A stretch of 64,000 nt of DNA from Alviniconcha marisindica (Eukaryota; Mollusca; Gastropoda; Provannidae), in contig JABMCL010003811.1 of the NCBI GenBank assembly GCA_018857735.1, positions 1-64,000 of the forward strand. The letters are read 5' to 3'. The notes beneath the pieces are model-generated. The model had not been told where the DNA came from. It worked only from the letters and a program-made list of their open reading frames with translations, and ran no database searches. The translations under genes and the position numbers were made by a program. Shown piece by piece: positions 11,203-23,541 of the stretch; position 1 is the stretch's first letter, and each line of letters opens with the position of its first letter.

Positions 11203-11839
11203 GGCCACATGCAATTTGCAAAATATACGAGTCATTCTCCTGAAAACTGGACCAAAGAGGGTGGCGCTTTCCCAATGAAATAAAAATTAAATTAAAACAT
11301 GAAACTTTTAAAACTACTACCATATTTCTGATGTAATGTGTTTAGAGAAATAAGGGAAATGCCACAATGTGTGAATGTATCATTATTTTTTGTGCTGTGA
11401 GTCTTTTCTGGTAAAAACTGCGACATTTTCATGGCCATCATTTGTGACACAGTTAGGGGAAGGTTAGCTGATTGCAGATACTTCCTTGAAAGCGTTCATG
11501 ATTGAATAAAAACAGATTTCATGATAAATAAGGTGGCTAACTCTTACATACAAATGATATTTATTGTGTGTTGCTTCCTGCTAACAGCTGCAAAAAAAGA
11601 AAAGACAATCAGCATCTCGTATGTTACTGATTGTGTCTTCTGATGTGTGTATCATGATTTGTTCACAACATAAACTAGACAACTTTCTTTTTTTCCATCA
11701 CACTTCACCTTATTTTTAATGCTTGTTTGATGACATGAGAGTACATATGAAATAAATTACAGTCATTTCTTTAGAGATGGTTGACGTGGTGTGGTGGCTT
11801 ACAATGGTGTAACTTATGAGCACACAAAAGAACTATTTC

Positions 11840-13182
11840 TGTTAGTACCGTTGACTTTTGACTGACCTTGACATATGAGTCTACATCAGCTGACTTGCGG
11901 CAGCAACCTTTGACCTCTCTTTGTGCTCTGTGTGGTGTATTATTTGACTACAAAAGGGAAAGCACTGTGATGTCTTCAGGGGTGAGGACTCATGACATGG
12001 GATTCTATCTTCAAGGTCAAGGTTACAGTGTTGGCTTATATAATCAACATATGATGGTTTTAGCTATATCTTTTATTGGTCTTTTGCAATGAGTCTTTTG
12101 CAACCAAACTCAATTTGATGGTAGATCATCATAAGCAAAGAAGTGCCCAGTGAAAATATTGGATTGCTGTATTTAAGGTCAGTGCCACAGCCAAGGTTAA
12201 ACATTTCAATTAATGTTAGTTTGGACGATATGAATCGTTGAACCTCTTGTAACCAAACCCAGTATGGTGATACATCATTATAAGCCAGAGTGTCATGTGC
12301 AAACAATGGGTTGCTATCTTCAAGGTTAAGGCACAGTAACTGAATCTGGGTTTATACAATGAAAACACGTCTATTTCTATATGTTCTGAACTGCTGATTT
12401 TTTGGTGACCAACTTAGTTTGACATTGCATGTTCATAAGTATTTTATGAAATGGTTGCTTTGCTGTATTTAAGGTCAAGGTCACCGTGAAGGTTCTGAAC
12501 TTCAGTGAATGTTTGCCTGGACAATATCTCTGATCGATCAAACTTTGTATGGTGATGCATCATCATCAGCCAGAGTATCATACAGAAATATCATTTTGCT
12601 ATGTTCAAGGTCAAAGCCACAATCGTTTCTACTAGATCTTCAGAAATACTGTAACTTTTGCAACCCAAATCAGTTTGATGGTACATCATCACAAGAGAGG
12701 GTAAGACACTGTGAAAAGATTTTCTTACTTTTACACAGGGTGTGAGACAGAGAACATGGTTTGGGTGACTGTGGACTAGATTGCTGCTACTCTTGGCCAT
12801 CCCGATATCTAAAGCAGAGGTCAATATTGGTTCCAATCAAGAAAATGTGGTAACAACATTGTTTTTGTAATGAATATACTTGTTTACTAAGTTTTTTGGT
12901 CAGTGGTTCAAGTGTGTGACTCTTATATCCTTTTGTAATTGTGATGTGTCTACATAACATGTGAGACAAATTACTAATTAAGATTAATTGGTTATTAACT
13001 TTAGAAAGCAAGAAACAAATATCCTTCTGATATATATATATATGATTCTTGAACAAATTAGTGCAACCCCCCCCCCCCCCCCCCAAATTACTTTGCAAAT
13101 TAAAAGAAAACTAAGGAAATGAAATGTGTGATCTATTTTGTGCATGTCTGTACTTCGAAGAAGACATTTCAAAGTAAAATCG
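11840..13182 (+). repeat. Dispersed AAGGTCA-rich repeat family A, copy 2
   Basis: Collinear with copy 1, including the subunit structure and the segment ending GTGCATGTCTGTACTTCGAAG. It holds a C run (13068-13084) where copy 1 has its insertion site. It stops at the TTAA of 13183-13186, where the THAP-bearing element begins. The continuation (repeat D) resumes at 15292. Confidence 0.75.
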
Positions 13183-13458
13183 TTAACACTGATTTTAAGT
13201 CGTAAATATCACTTCCATTGTACTATATAAATAAAGTTTAACATACACATTGTTTGCTTGATACATTGACATTTTCCTGAGGTATGTAAAAGTATTGATT
13301 TGAATGAAAACAAACACGACGCTTCGAGCAGCTGCGTCGTCTGCAGTTGCATATCCCAGGTTTCGGTCACGTGACGTCAAGACAAAACAACTGACCCACG
13401 TGGCTCAGTAACGACTTGAACAAAATTGAATCGAAAGTAGTCTGGCAAATTTTAAAGG

Positions 13459-13833
13459 ATGCCAAGTGATGGTGCTGCAGCTGGTTGCAGCGAAAAGTCG
13501 ACAAAGGAGTTTTCTTTCCAGGCTTTTCCTTTTAAAAATGAAGCCAGAAAACGACAGGGGCAAGTGGCAATGAATCGATGGGACCTAGCCACAAAGAAGT
13601 GGGAACCAAAAGACCATGATGTACTCTGCTCAAAGCATTTAAAAAAAAAAATGCTTCACAGATCGCACACTGCTGAGCATTCAGTTTGGGCTCAAATACA
13701 TGTTTGTAGGGGTGTCCACTGGGTAACCAACTTGGAAAAAATTCCAGTTCAAATCTCCAAGGATGAAGCTCTGATGCCTTTGCCAGTAGTTGGGCCTTTG
13801 TTCATTTCCCTCTTGTCATTCCATTTTTCTTGA
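13459..13833 (+). pseudogene. Degenerate THAP zinc-finger domain
   Basis: THAP domains are C2CH zinc-dependent DNA-binding modules, found at the N-terminus of several transposases and host regulators. The first 65 residues follow the THAP pattern: MPSDGAAAGCS in place of the usual C-x4-C start, FPFKNEARKRQ, RWDLATKKWEPKDHDVLCSKH with the second Cys-x2-His pair. Two key positions are changed. The first zinc-ligand Cys is Gly (GGT where TGT is expected), and the Trp normally after RRQ is Gly (GGG for TGG). After residue 66 the frame is not THAP-like. It sits inside the 13187-15287 element and is probably a non-functional remnant. Confidence 0.65.
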
Positions 13834-14715
13834 GCCTTGTTAGGTGCATGGCGTTTTGGTCTTTTTCATTGTGTTTACTCTAGCTTTCACAACAGGTTAG
13901 ACCTCATCAGGGAGCCTGCCTTTTATTGGGTGTTTTATTTTATTTTCCCAATTTATCCATGTTTATCATATGTAAAGATGAAAAACTTTTGTTCGTTTTA
14001 GTTCAATAGACTAGCGATTTCGTGGCCTCCCTGGGTTAGGGTTTGGGGTTGGGCTAGTGACCAGTTCTTGCCATTGACTGTTTTTTCTCTCTTTGCTTCT
14101 CCTTTTGTTTCTCGAGTTATAACGTTCATTTACGATGTATGAGTGAGGGGGGTAGCGTTGATGTTTAACGAGACCACTCAGAACACTCAGTCTTTCTTTG
14201 TGTGGGGTAGTTTGTGAGCGTCTGCTGCCCTGCAGTGTTGTTGTCACTGTTAAGTGGGTTGCATCATGTACATGTATTATGTATCTCCAGCCTTTGTCAC
14301 ATTGCTCACTGGTATTTCCTGCCTCCTCTTTCTTTTCAGGAAGTGTTTGTTTGTTGTTGTTTTGTTTTCTCTCTCTTCTCTTCCACCATGTCTTTTTTAT
14401 CTTTGGCTTATTGGCCAGTTCGTACCCACTGTTAGCTTGCCTGATTAGGGCAGCCATTTTGCATTTCTCTTTTGTCTGCATTTGTTTACATCCTGATGCT
14501 ATGTCATCGGTAGTCCTGATTAGCGATTTGCTTTACCAGTCTGCAGCCCCTGCATTTCTAGATGGAGGCCGGGTTAGTGAGGGGTTAGTTAAGGTTAGTT
14601 GGGCTTTCCATCCATTTGTCACTGGCACAGTTAATTTTGCTTCTGTGCTCTTATGTCAAGTCAAGAAATTCTTTATTCCTTCAAAGGAAAATTTGGGTGC
14701 CACACATATGTAAAA

Positions 14716-14788
14716 GATTAACACTTAAAAAGTATGCAACAACACATAGTGCGATACTATGTGTTGTTGCATACTTTTTAAGTTAATC
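14716..14788. repeat. Near-perfect inverted repeat (hairpin)
   Basis: The left arm (14716-14750) and right arm (14756-14788) pair almost completely around the 5-base spacer GCGAT. The only imperfection is a two-base AC bulge in the left arm. It lies within the THAP-bearing element. Confidence 0.9.
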
Positions 14789-15291
14789 ACAATATACAAT
14801 AAACACAAGCATAACCACCACTATTCTCATGACACTTCTTCATCACTTGAACTCTCCCAGTCGATGCCAAAATTTATCTCCACAACTGGCTTGTACTGGT
14901 CTGGCCGTATTCCAGTTGCCATTTCTAACTTTTTTCGCAGATTTATCTGGAGTTTTGTGCACTGAAACTGTAGAAGCAACAATGCCAATGACAGCCGAGT
15001 CTTGTGACGTCACGATTAGCCTTTGACTTTATGGCTCCAAGTAAACTCTTGGCCAAAACACGCACAATCATGCAGCTACAGCAGTTATTTCCCTTGCCCA
15101 TTCTGCCATGACATATTGGCCTTGTTATTGCGATTCATAACCATTTAAGACACTTGAAAAATATGAAATTATTACTGAGGCACGTGATATATACCTGTAT
15201 TTATTGTGTGAAAATATTTAGTCGGTCAAATATACCAAAGACGAGATCTGAAGCTAAAATCGGTCAAAATCAGTGTTCAGGGGCCCCTTAA

Positions 15292-15668
15292 AGAAGTAGG
15301 AAAGCACAAATAATATTATTATTTTTTATGTAAGAAGTGACACACATTCCTTCCTTAATTAGGAAATATCGTATAATAAAAAAAGAAAAAGGCGAGAGTC
15401 AAACTGGCCACTGAGCCAACTCTATTCATGGATTTCTGGTGTCTTCTGTAACATGCGAGATACTGACCTATGATGTAATATAATGCAAATAACCAAGTTC
15501 CTGTCAAGTAAACAAGTAACCAAGTTCTTGTCACCCTGTCAATTTATGTCTTATATTTATGTACACAAGAGATGTCAAGCTTTCATTTCCAAATAATAAC
15601 AATAAAAAATTAACTGAATTTTTACCCTCTTTGTCACAGTTTTAACCAGCTTTCAGGAGAATGACCCA
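15292..15668 (+). repeat. Dispersed repeat family D, copy 2
   Basis: It continues after the TTAA that closes the THAP-bearing element. Landmarks: AGAAGTAGGAAAGCAC, AAGAAGTGACACACATTCC, TCTTCTGTAACATG, and the end TTTCAGGAGAATGACCCAT. It matches 10881-11170 with small indels. Confidence 0.7.
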
Positions 15669-16944
15669 TATACATACTGCATGAATGGCATCCATTTACC
15701 AACACTTGCACAATTTGTTTGTAGTGGCACCAATATTGGAAAACAAAGAAATGTAAATAAGGAGCATATGGGATTGTCTGATATCACAGCATGGAAACAC
15801 ACACAAAAGCAGCAACAACAAAAGAATAGAAACCATCTTTGGCCACTTGTGTGCAGTTTGATCACGTATCAGTAATACCTATCAACAGACACTGAAATGC
15901 CTGTGCCATAATTATGAGCTTTTGCGGCCAAGTTAGATATTATATAATACCCACTTGACCCTGCAGGTAGTAAATATCAGGGCAAAGCTTTGCTCTTCTT
16001 CCATCAGTAATTGTTCAGAAACAATATTAACACTTTACATGACTAATCACATGTACTGACAGAGGTTTTTCAGCAGAAAAAAGAGAGAAGAGATTGACAT
16101 GAATCATTTAATGTCACACACACAAAAATACCTGTCATGTTACGACACATCTCTTTAAACATTTTTATCACAGAAACAAATGTAAATACATACATCATGC
16201 ACACAATTTTAACTTTGCTAATGCATAAATTGGTGTACAAACAAAATTAATACAAAAAAGAAACATGTTGCCAACACTTGTGCATACAGCAGGACATCTG
16301 ATGGTAATGTGGACCCCTCTTTCAAGACCATCCTAAAAACTGGACTGTGGCTCATTTCCATTGAAATGTGAAAGTAAAAGTGGTCTTAAAAAAGAGGGGT
16401 GATCCTTCATCAAGGTTTCCAGTAGCACTATGCTGTTGTTTTAGCAGTCAAGGGATGCACAGAGATCATTTTGTATCATTCTCTTTCTTTCACAAGTGTT
16501 TCCTTCTTTTATAAGAGCTGTCTTTTATGAACCCCTTTCATCAGCAACCCTCCCCCCAATCCCATACCTAGCAAGACAACAACAAACAAAGACTACCTCT
16601 GTGTTGACTTTCACAAGGTAACTATGTTTAAAGCTCTTCTGCAATGAATAGGCCCCATATCTTTAACCAAAATTTTGAAAACTGGGTAAGCTGAGAGGCT
16701 TCAAATCTAACAAATTTGAAGAAAAAAACAAACTTGCTGTCAGATCAAATATTAGAAATCTGACCAAAGTAAATTCATCTTTTCTAAAGATATTGGTTTT
16801 TGCAGATGGACAATATAAGCAATGAAACCTTGCGTCTCGAGTAAAAATGTAAGTGTAATGCAAAATGTAATGTTTACTTGCAACCAATCTTATTTTATTT
16901 CTCTTTCAATGGACAAGATCACAAATGAAAGGCTTCAAAACTTA
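15669..16944. other. Intergenic, nothing recognised
   Basis: AT-rich sequence without recognisable coding potential or clear repeats, directly downstream of the 3' end of the ZNF474-like gene. Confidence 0.5.
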
Positions 16945-17111
16945 GCATTTTAAAAGTTGTTTTTTATTTGGATACATACAGTTGTTTTTATACAATGTGG
17001 TCTTCTGCAATCTTCTGCTATTAGATTCACTAACAGAAAGCATGCATCATCTGAGAGAGAGCAAGACAACAATTTTGCCAGCATAAAACTGAACTATCAC
17101 ACTCTGCCAAG
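16945..17111 (-). other. Predicted 3' UTR of the ZNF474-like gene
   Basis: On the minus strand an AATAAA signal lies at 16968-16963, about 145 bp after the stop codon (17114-17112). A cleavage site 15-25 bp further is inferred. Other AT-rich candidates follow at lower coordinates, so the real end may differ. Confidence 0.4.
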
Positions 17112-17324
<213 letters not shown>

Positions 17325-18539
17325 TTACCAGCACATTTGACTGAAATTCAGCAATACTGAACTTGCACACTTGCATGGACCATATCAGCATGGTATACCA
17401 ATTGATTTTTAAAAAATTAAGTATTTCATTATCCATTATTAGAAAGTCAGGTTGCCTTACCTGCATAAGGTACAGCAGCCACAAAATCAGCACTGCTGAT
17501 TCCTACCAGTATGTGCAGTATTATTTTCGTGTGTCCAAACAATGGTATGGCTGCCAATGCAGTGGGATTTTTAATGTGTGCACAGATGTTGAGACATGCA
17601 ATTACACAGGGGCTGCAAAAACACCACAGTCTGCACTGACTCTGGGAATCAAACCTGAGTTAGTAATACACCTGGCTTTTCAGGTCAACACTGTATGCTT
17701 TACCATCCCCTTTGAATACTAGGACTGGCATGTTGTATGCATGAGTGATGCACAGGGCTTTAAAGAAATGACAGTAAACTGGAACTGGGGCATTTCAGGT
17801 ACTATTCTTTTCCTATAAATTTTTGTTAAGCTTAATTAACAGAGCTCCACGAGATGTTACTAAGTTGTCCTGGTTACAATCCTTCAGTGGGTACTAAAAT
17901 GAATGAAATTGAGAACCCAGACCTATCAGAGGTTCTCTCTTCTAAATCCTGGTGTAAACCTTTGCTTGCATCACCTGCTGTCAGGACCACTGCTTTACTA
18001 ATTTCTGCCTTCCCACTTCATTTTTTTGGTAGGTCACTGTCAACTATAAATTGCATTAGGTGTAGCTAATGTATTTTTCTGCATGGGATGCAGAATAAAA
18101 TTTGACAATATTCTGCGCTTACTGTAACAAGAGATTGATGCCAGTTCCTATGTTTGGAACCCACAAATAAATAGACCCCAAAACATGCTCCTCTTGCAGC
18201 TGACGAAAAAGATGCTCATAAGCAAAATACTTGCTTATACTGCTGCAGAACATCCCCTTGTATGTTTGTGTTGAGACTGAAATTATTGCTCTGACTTAAG
18301 AGTGTGTGGTTTTACTTTTAGCTTTCAGAATATAAGAAGAGTTTTGTCACGAGTATTGATTTGTGAAAGTGTCAATTCCTCTCAAGATGACCCTGTGTGG
18401 TTGACAGGACTTGTTAAAATCCAGTTACTAGCTGAGCCTTTGTTTCCAAAGATGTCCCACAGGACTTGCAATGCTCTGACAGTGCCCAGCCCCTGACAGA
18501 AAGAAGAAGAAATTCCTTTAAATCTAAAAACCAATATGG

Positions 18540-19110
18540 GCGAAAATATGAATTCTGACATGCTGGATTTGGGGCATAGGGGAGGTCAACCCAGTACTGT
18601 GACTAACAGGCATGTCACATCTTCACAAAATTGGGTTCAGAATAAACCCAAGATCCTACTGTGGCATTCTGATAAAAAGAATCAGTGAAAAGTGTGATGT
18701 AGAATGTTTGACAGAAAAAGAAAGGACATATTTGTTTCATTTCTATGATTTTCAGTCTACTCAGTTCTGCATAATGCAATTATCTGTAGACAAACTGAAC
18801 ACTAAACTGTGATGAAATTATTTCAGACTGTACACTAATTATTTTAAACTAAGAAAACATTAGATTTATGAGGTTTTGTAACAATAAAATCATGTTACTA
18901 TGGTTGAAAACACAAATCCTGACATTCTTGGATTTGGATGGTAGGATTGGTAAATCCAGTACTGTGACAGACATGTCACAGCATCACAAAATTGGGTTCA
19001 GAATAACCCAAGACCCTACCGTGGCACTGTGATGCAAAGAATCAGTGAACAGTATGATACAGAACTTTTGACAAAAAAAGGAAATAAAAATATTTTCTTC
19101 ATTTCGAAGA
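18540..19110 (+). repeat. Direct duplication, about 210 bp, spaced 370 bp
   Basis: Segments 18549-18760 and 18915-19125 share blocks such as TCCAGTACTGTGAC, CACAAAATTGGGTTCAGAAT, CCCAAGA and AAAGAATCAGTGAA in the same order, with moderate divergence. Non-coding; origin unknown. Confidence 0.7.
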
Positions 19111-19464
19111 TTTCCACATGACAAGTTCACTATGTTTAGTTAAACCATCACTGTGAGCCATTGCCTCACCATATTTCGATTCTGTTTGTTCTAGACAGTG
19201 CAGATGGCATTTGGACACACACTCACTACTGATTTTAATCATTATGATCAATGAAAAATGACTTCTCAATGATTTAATTTAGGTGGTTTTCCACCGCGCT
19301 TTGGCATCTTCAGTTGGTGTGAAAGAAGGTACCCTTACATCAAGGACTGTACCCCTGGTGCATCCCGAAAGTTTTCTTGGGAACAACTTGTAACATATTT
19401 TGCACGCTCTAAGAAACACTGTAAGACTAGTATAGCTGAGTACTAGGGGGTGGGGGTGCATGGT

Positions 19465-19713
19465 AGGTCATGTTACCTCTTGGACTAACTGCAACTGTCC
19501 CCTTAAGGGTACACTGAATTCTGTCATCCAACCTCACCAGAGAATTCAAAACTTTGCTGCAACTCATTCTCTTGACACCCCACCACCACCACTCAACACC
19601 TCTCCTGGAAAAACTGCACTGGCTTCCCATTTCAGAAGGTATTAACTATAAAGTTGCTTGCATGTGTTTCAATGCTATAAATGGTTCTGGTCCTGCTTAC
19701 CTGTCTGAACTGC

Positions 19714-19767
<54 letters not shown>

Positions 19768-19905
19768 TTTGTTTGTTTTTCCATATAATACCATATGTAA
19801 ATTGTTTTGGTAGGACTGTGCTGTACATGTGCATACAATATTGTATTTAACATGAATCTGAGAATCATGTGAGCATGATAAAAGTACAATATTATTATTA
19901 TTATT
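19465..19905 (+). mobile_element. 5'-truncated, internally deleted CR1/L2-like LINE copy
   Basis: It matches the 3' end of the LINE at 394-4228: the segment ACTGCACTGGCTTCCCATTT, then ATAAATGGTTCTGGTCCTG, then TCTGAACTGCT. It then jumps about 250 bp to the GT run and continues with TGTAAATTGTTTTGGTAGG to an ATT-repeat tail (about 19890-19905). A residual RT C-terminal reading is visible but broken. Confidence 0.85.
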
Positions 19906-20854
19906 AATCTTGGAAAAAAAGCCACCAAAAACCATGACCACAGCTTTGTATGTAACATCTTATAACAATATGCATACTCACATCACCATATAGTACTTTT
20001 TTTTTTAGTCATATATTGATTGCATGGTTGAAATTCATACATGAATTAACTTTCTTTCTTCTTTTCTGTTGATTTTGCTGTCGTTTTTTTGAAAGAATTT
20101 CAACCATGTAGAGCAAACTGTCTTTACTTCCTTCCAGTCAGCTTACAGCTAACTGCCTATTTGTATGTAACATTCACAAATGGTTTGAACTAGATGAAAA
20201 CATGCTCAGAACTTTTTGTTTTGTAGAATTTGAGATCCTGCCATGACCATGAAATCTGATAAAGGTAATAAACAAACAACAAAAGACCAACAGAAAATGA
20301 ATCTGTAGACGTATAAATTTTCTCCCTTAGGTACATATCTCAAACCTTGAAAAATAATTATCTATGATCATCTATCCCTGCTTCTCAACAAGAGCCATAC
20401 AATCCCCCCCCCAAAAAAAAGCCTAACTAAAAAAGTCAGGAAAATGGACCATTAGCAGAAAAATGACAAGACAGAAAGAGCAAGATGAACAAGATGAACA
20501 CAGAAGAACAACAGAGGAGACAGGAAAAGGGAATCAAATCACAGCCCTGAGATTCCATTTTCAAACAGGGCAGAGACATTAGACATACTCAGCCTGCCTT
20601 TGGGGGAGATAATTATGTAAAAGTATTTATTATACATAATATTTTGATGACAACAGGCTAATAGTTAGTTGGTGCTTTGGGCCCAGTCAATCTTAGGCTA
20701 ATATCAGTAACACTGTTAAGTTTCAGACAAAAGCAGCCTAATTTTGAGTAATCAACAGACCAACTGGTTTTCAAAGTTGAAGTGTGCATTGCGTCTACTA
20801 ATATTATGATAAAGACCTACGCAACAGGATATGAAAGACCCTGTTCTCAGCCAT

Positions 20855-21080
20855 CTATGAGCCAGTTTGGTCTGGCAGTCAGGCATTAGGCTGGTAAGCA
20901 GAAGGACTTTGGTTTGGTTCTGCTTCAGCTCTCCTCCTTTTTCAAAAGTTGTGGTTTATTGACACTGTCTTTGTGACTTTGCTCCTCACAGTTAATGAAA
21001 CATTAAAATGGCTTTCATCTCTGCCCATCACAATGAAGGAGTTATTCTGGTGGGTACATTGTAGTGTTTAACCACACCAA
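20855..21080 (+). mobile_element. tRNA-derived SINE (TTAC-tail family), partial copy
   Basis: Diverged copy with the tRNA-like head (GAGCCAGTTTGGTCTGGCAG, then GCATTAGGCTGGTAAGCAGA) and the body landmarks GTTGTGGTTTATTGACACTG and AAACATTAAAATGGCT. The B box is degraded, and the TTAC tail is missing. Confidence 0.75.
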
Positions 21081-21091
21081 TCTCAGCCATA

Positions 21092-21320
21092 TTTCAGCCA
21101 GTTTGGCCTAGCTGTAAGGCATTAAAGCTGGTAAGCAGAATGACCTCGGTCTCCTCTCTCTTCAAAAGTTGTGGTTTAGGGACACTGTCCTCACAACTCT
21201 GCCCATAACAATTAATAAAACATTAAAATAGTTCTCACTGTTGCCCAACTTATAAGTCATTTTGGTGGTGACAGGTATTGCTAAGTATAGTCTCCCTCTT
21301 CCCCCACCTCCTTGGATCTT
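21092..21320 (+). mobile_element. tRNA-derived SINE, second tandem partial copy
   Basis: It follows the previous copy in the same orientation. Head CCAGTTTGGCCTAGCTGTAA, body GTTGTGGTTTAGGGACACTG and AACATTAAAATAGTT, and a 3' CTCCCTCTTCCCCCACCTCC block. It is truncated before the CCCTAATAAGCC/TTAC tail. Confidence 0.75.
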
Positions 21321-22257
21321 TGTCCCCACCAGTATAACAATAACAACAATAACAATATACTTTATTCATCCCAGTGGGAAATTAAAGCTGTCATTCGATC
21401 ACACAATGAAGAACATATCTCAATAATTCTAAGTCATGAAACACACACACATACACACTCTTAGATATACACCCTCTTTCTCTCAATCTGCATACACTAA
21501 TAGTAAACCCAAAATTACCTTGAATAATGCTTTCTCTGTCAAACTAAAATGTAAAAACTCTCATTAGGTCCACACATCCCCAACCCTCCCTTAGAAAGTT
21601 ATCATCCTCAACAGACGTCTTGACGCATGTGCACACTCAGTTAATGACTGGTATAATTTTCATTAAAAACTGACAGAGCAGAGGGTAAAAACAAGGCTTT
21701 ATAACGGTTTGTATTTGTACTCGGAAGTAAAAATCTTCCACTCCTGTTGCTACGTCTGCTATCAAAGTAGTGTCTCAATGGGTGTGTAGGGTCATTTAAT
21801 ATTGCATTAGTTTTCTGTACCATCTCTTTTTGTGTAAAGTCTTAAAACTGTCCAGTGGTTTTCCCACAACATGACCTTGTTTTTTTTTACAATCTTTTCC
21901 AACCTCCCTCTATCTAATTTTGAAATATTCCCACCCCAACAGACAGAACCAAACATAATACTACTACATATTACAGCATTATAAAATGTCACTAGCATAT
22001 CTGAATTTACTCCGAATTATCTCAGCTTTCTCATACAATACATTCTCGAGTTCATTTTTTTCAGCACAGAGTTGATGTTCTCTTTCCAGTTCAATTTACT
22101 ATAAAAAACACACACCTAAGTACTCATATGTATCTACTCTCTCCACTGCTTCTCCTTTGATGTAGACTGGTTTGGGGCATCTTTGATTCTTCCTAAAATC
22201 AATGCACATCTCTCATTTTTAAAACATTCAAATACAAGTAATTTTTATCACACCAAT

Positions 22258-22776
22258 TCACAAAGTTTTCAATCTGCTTGTGGTATATTGCATCTTCATC
22301 TTTCTAATTTTTCCAACCAGTTCTGTATCATCTGCAAATTTTACTAGAGGACATGATTCATCAGTGCTTCTACAGTCAGCTGTATACAACGCAAACAAAA
22401 AGTGTGCTAAAACTGTACCTTGAGGTGCACCAGTGTTTGTAGTAATAGCAGATGACAGTAATCCATTTAGCCTTACATACTGAAGTCTCCTTGTATGATA
22501 GTCAAAGATCCATGAAATAACGGATGATGGTAGTTTCATGTTTAAAAGGTTTTGAACAAGTAAATGTGGCTGTATTGTGTTAAAGGCATTGGAAAAATTG
22601 AAGAATATAAGTCTTACAATACTTCCTGTTTTCTCTAAATGCAAATATATATTTTCTAAACTGTATAAAACTGCATCACTCCTGTTCTTCCTGTAAGCAA
22701 ACTGTAGTGGATTGATGTAATCTTTTACTAACTTTTCCAATTTACAGAGGACCACGCGTTCACATACTTTCATCAC
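22258..22776 (-). pseudogene. LINE reverse transcriptase fragment
   Basis: Open minus-strand frame with the RT blocks LQFAYRKNRS, RLIFFNFSNAFNTIQPHLL (the first catalytic Asp of the usual DFS block is replaced by Asn), NTGAPQGTVL and VKFADDTELVG with the catalytic Asp pair. The Asp-to-Asn change and the flanking frame breaks mark it as inactive. Its motif style differs from the LINE at 394-4228, so it is a separate family. Confidence 0.85.
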
Positions 22777-23465
22777 AGCAGTGCTACAGGGCGAAGATCA
22801 TTCATGGACGATATGACGGGTCATTTCGGTATAGGCACAATGCACGCAGTCTTCCAAGTAGTTGGAACAGTATTTGTGGAGAAACACACATTAAATATAA
22901 TGCAAAAAATGCAAGCAAGCTGTTCAGCGCATGCCTTAAGTACTCATGGTGCAATGGTATCTGGGCCAGTGGCTTTGTTGGGATTCACATGCTGAAACAT
23001 GCGCCGAATCTCATCCTCACTTGTATTGAGCCTTTGAAAGTCATCCTCATCAGCAGACCCTGTATTCAAAATATCATGAATCTGCCTATGATTTTGCAAA
23101 AAATCATGATGGTCAAAACGACTGAAGAATTGATTCAGTTCATTGACTTCACCAGCAGTGTTCACGGAGAGGATTTTCTGTGTGTTACCGTTTACATATC
23201 TGCTCATCAACTTCATACCACTCCACACTCTTCTCATACTATTATATGTGAAATGACTTTATTTTTTATTTTTTACACTTTTTTTTCTTTACGAATTTCC
23301 TCTTTCAGTTCCTTTTGCACAGACCTATATTCTTCCTTATCATTCTTTTGGAACTCAAGTTTCTTCCTGTTGATGATGCCTTTAATTCTTTTAGTCATCC
23401 TGGGTTTGTCATTGGGGATTTTTTTTTTAGTTTTCAGAAATCAATATATCCTCCTGACTCAAACA

Positions 23466-23541
23466 TCCCAATCAGTGCAGTCTAAAGATCCTTTAAGTTC
23501 CATCCCAATCAGTGCAGTCTAAAGATCCTTTAAGTTTTTCA
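23466..23541. repeat. Tandem duplication, two units of about 38 bp
   Basis: The block ATCCCAATCAGTGCAGTCTA plus AAGATCCTTTAAGTT occurs twice head to tail within the minus-strand LINE. Confidence 0.9.

Larger units (their letters stand above)
13187..15287 (+). mobile_element. TTAA-flanked, THAP-bearing DNA transposon (Kolobok-like), non-autonomous
   Basis: A 2.1-kb insertion lies between TTAA at 13183-13186 and TTAA at 15288-15291. Repeats A and D are contiguous across a single TTAA at 10877-10880 (copy 1), and also in the inverted copy near 38837-38840, which gives two empty-site comparisons. The right end reads, inward, GGGGCCCCTGAACACTGATT; the left end reads CACTGATTTTAAGTCG, so the left end seems to lack the outer 12 bp. 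A THAP-like reading frame starts 272 bp from the left end. No transposase catalytic domain was found. TTAA target plus THAP domain is the known signature of the Kolobok superfamily; piggyBac elements also use TTAA but normally lack THAP. Confidence 0.72.

Noticed and set aside
14011..14481. A 156-codon Lys/Asn-rich minus-strand frame inside the THAP-bearing element
   Set aside because: Low-complexity composition, no recognisable domain, and the opposite frames are equally open; probably chance.
19675..19958. Overlapping open frames with long Thr-His or Val-Cys runs (also near 30520, 32900, 36750, 37150 and 55900)
   Set aside because: They are translations of CA/GT microsatellites and have no other protein-like content.
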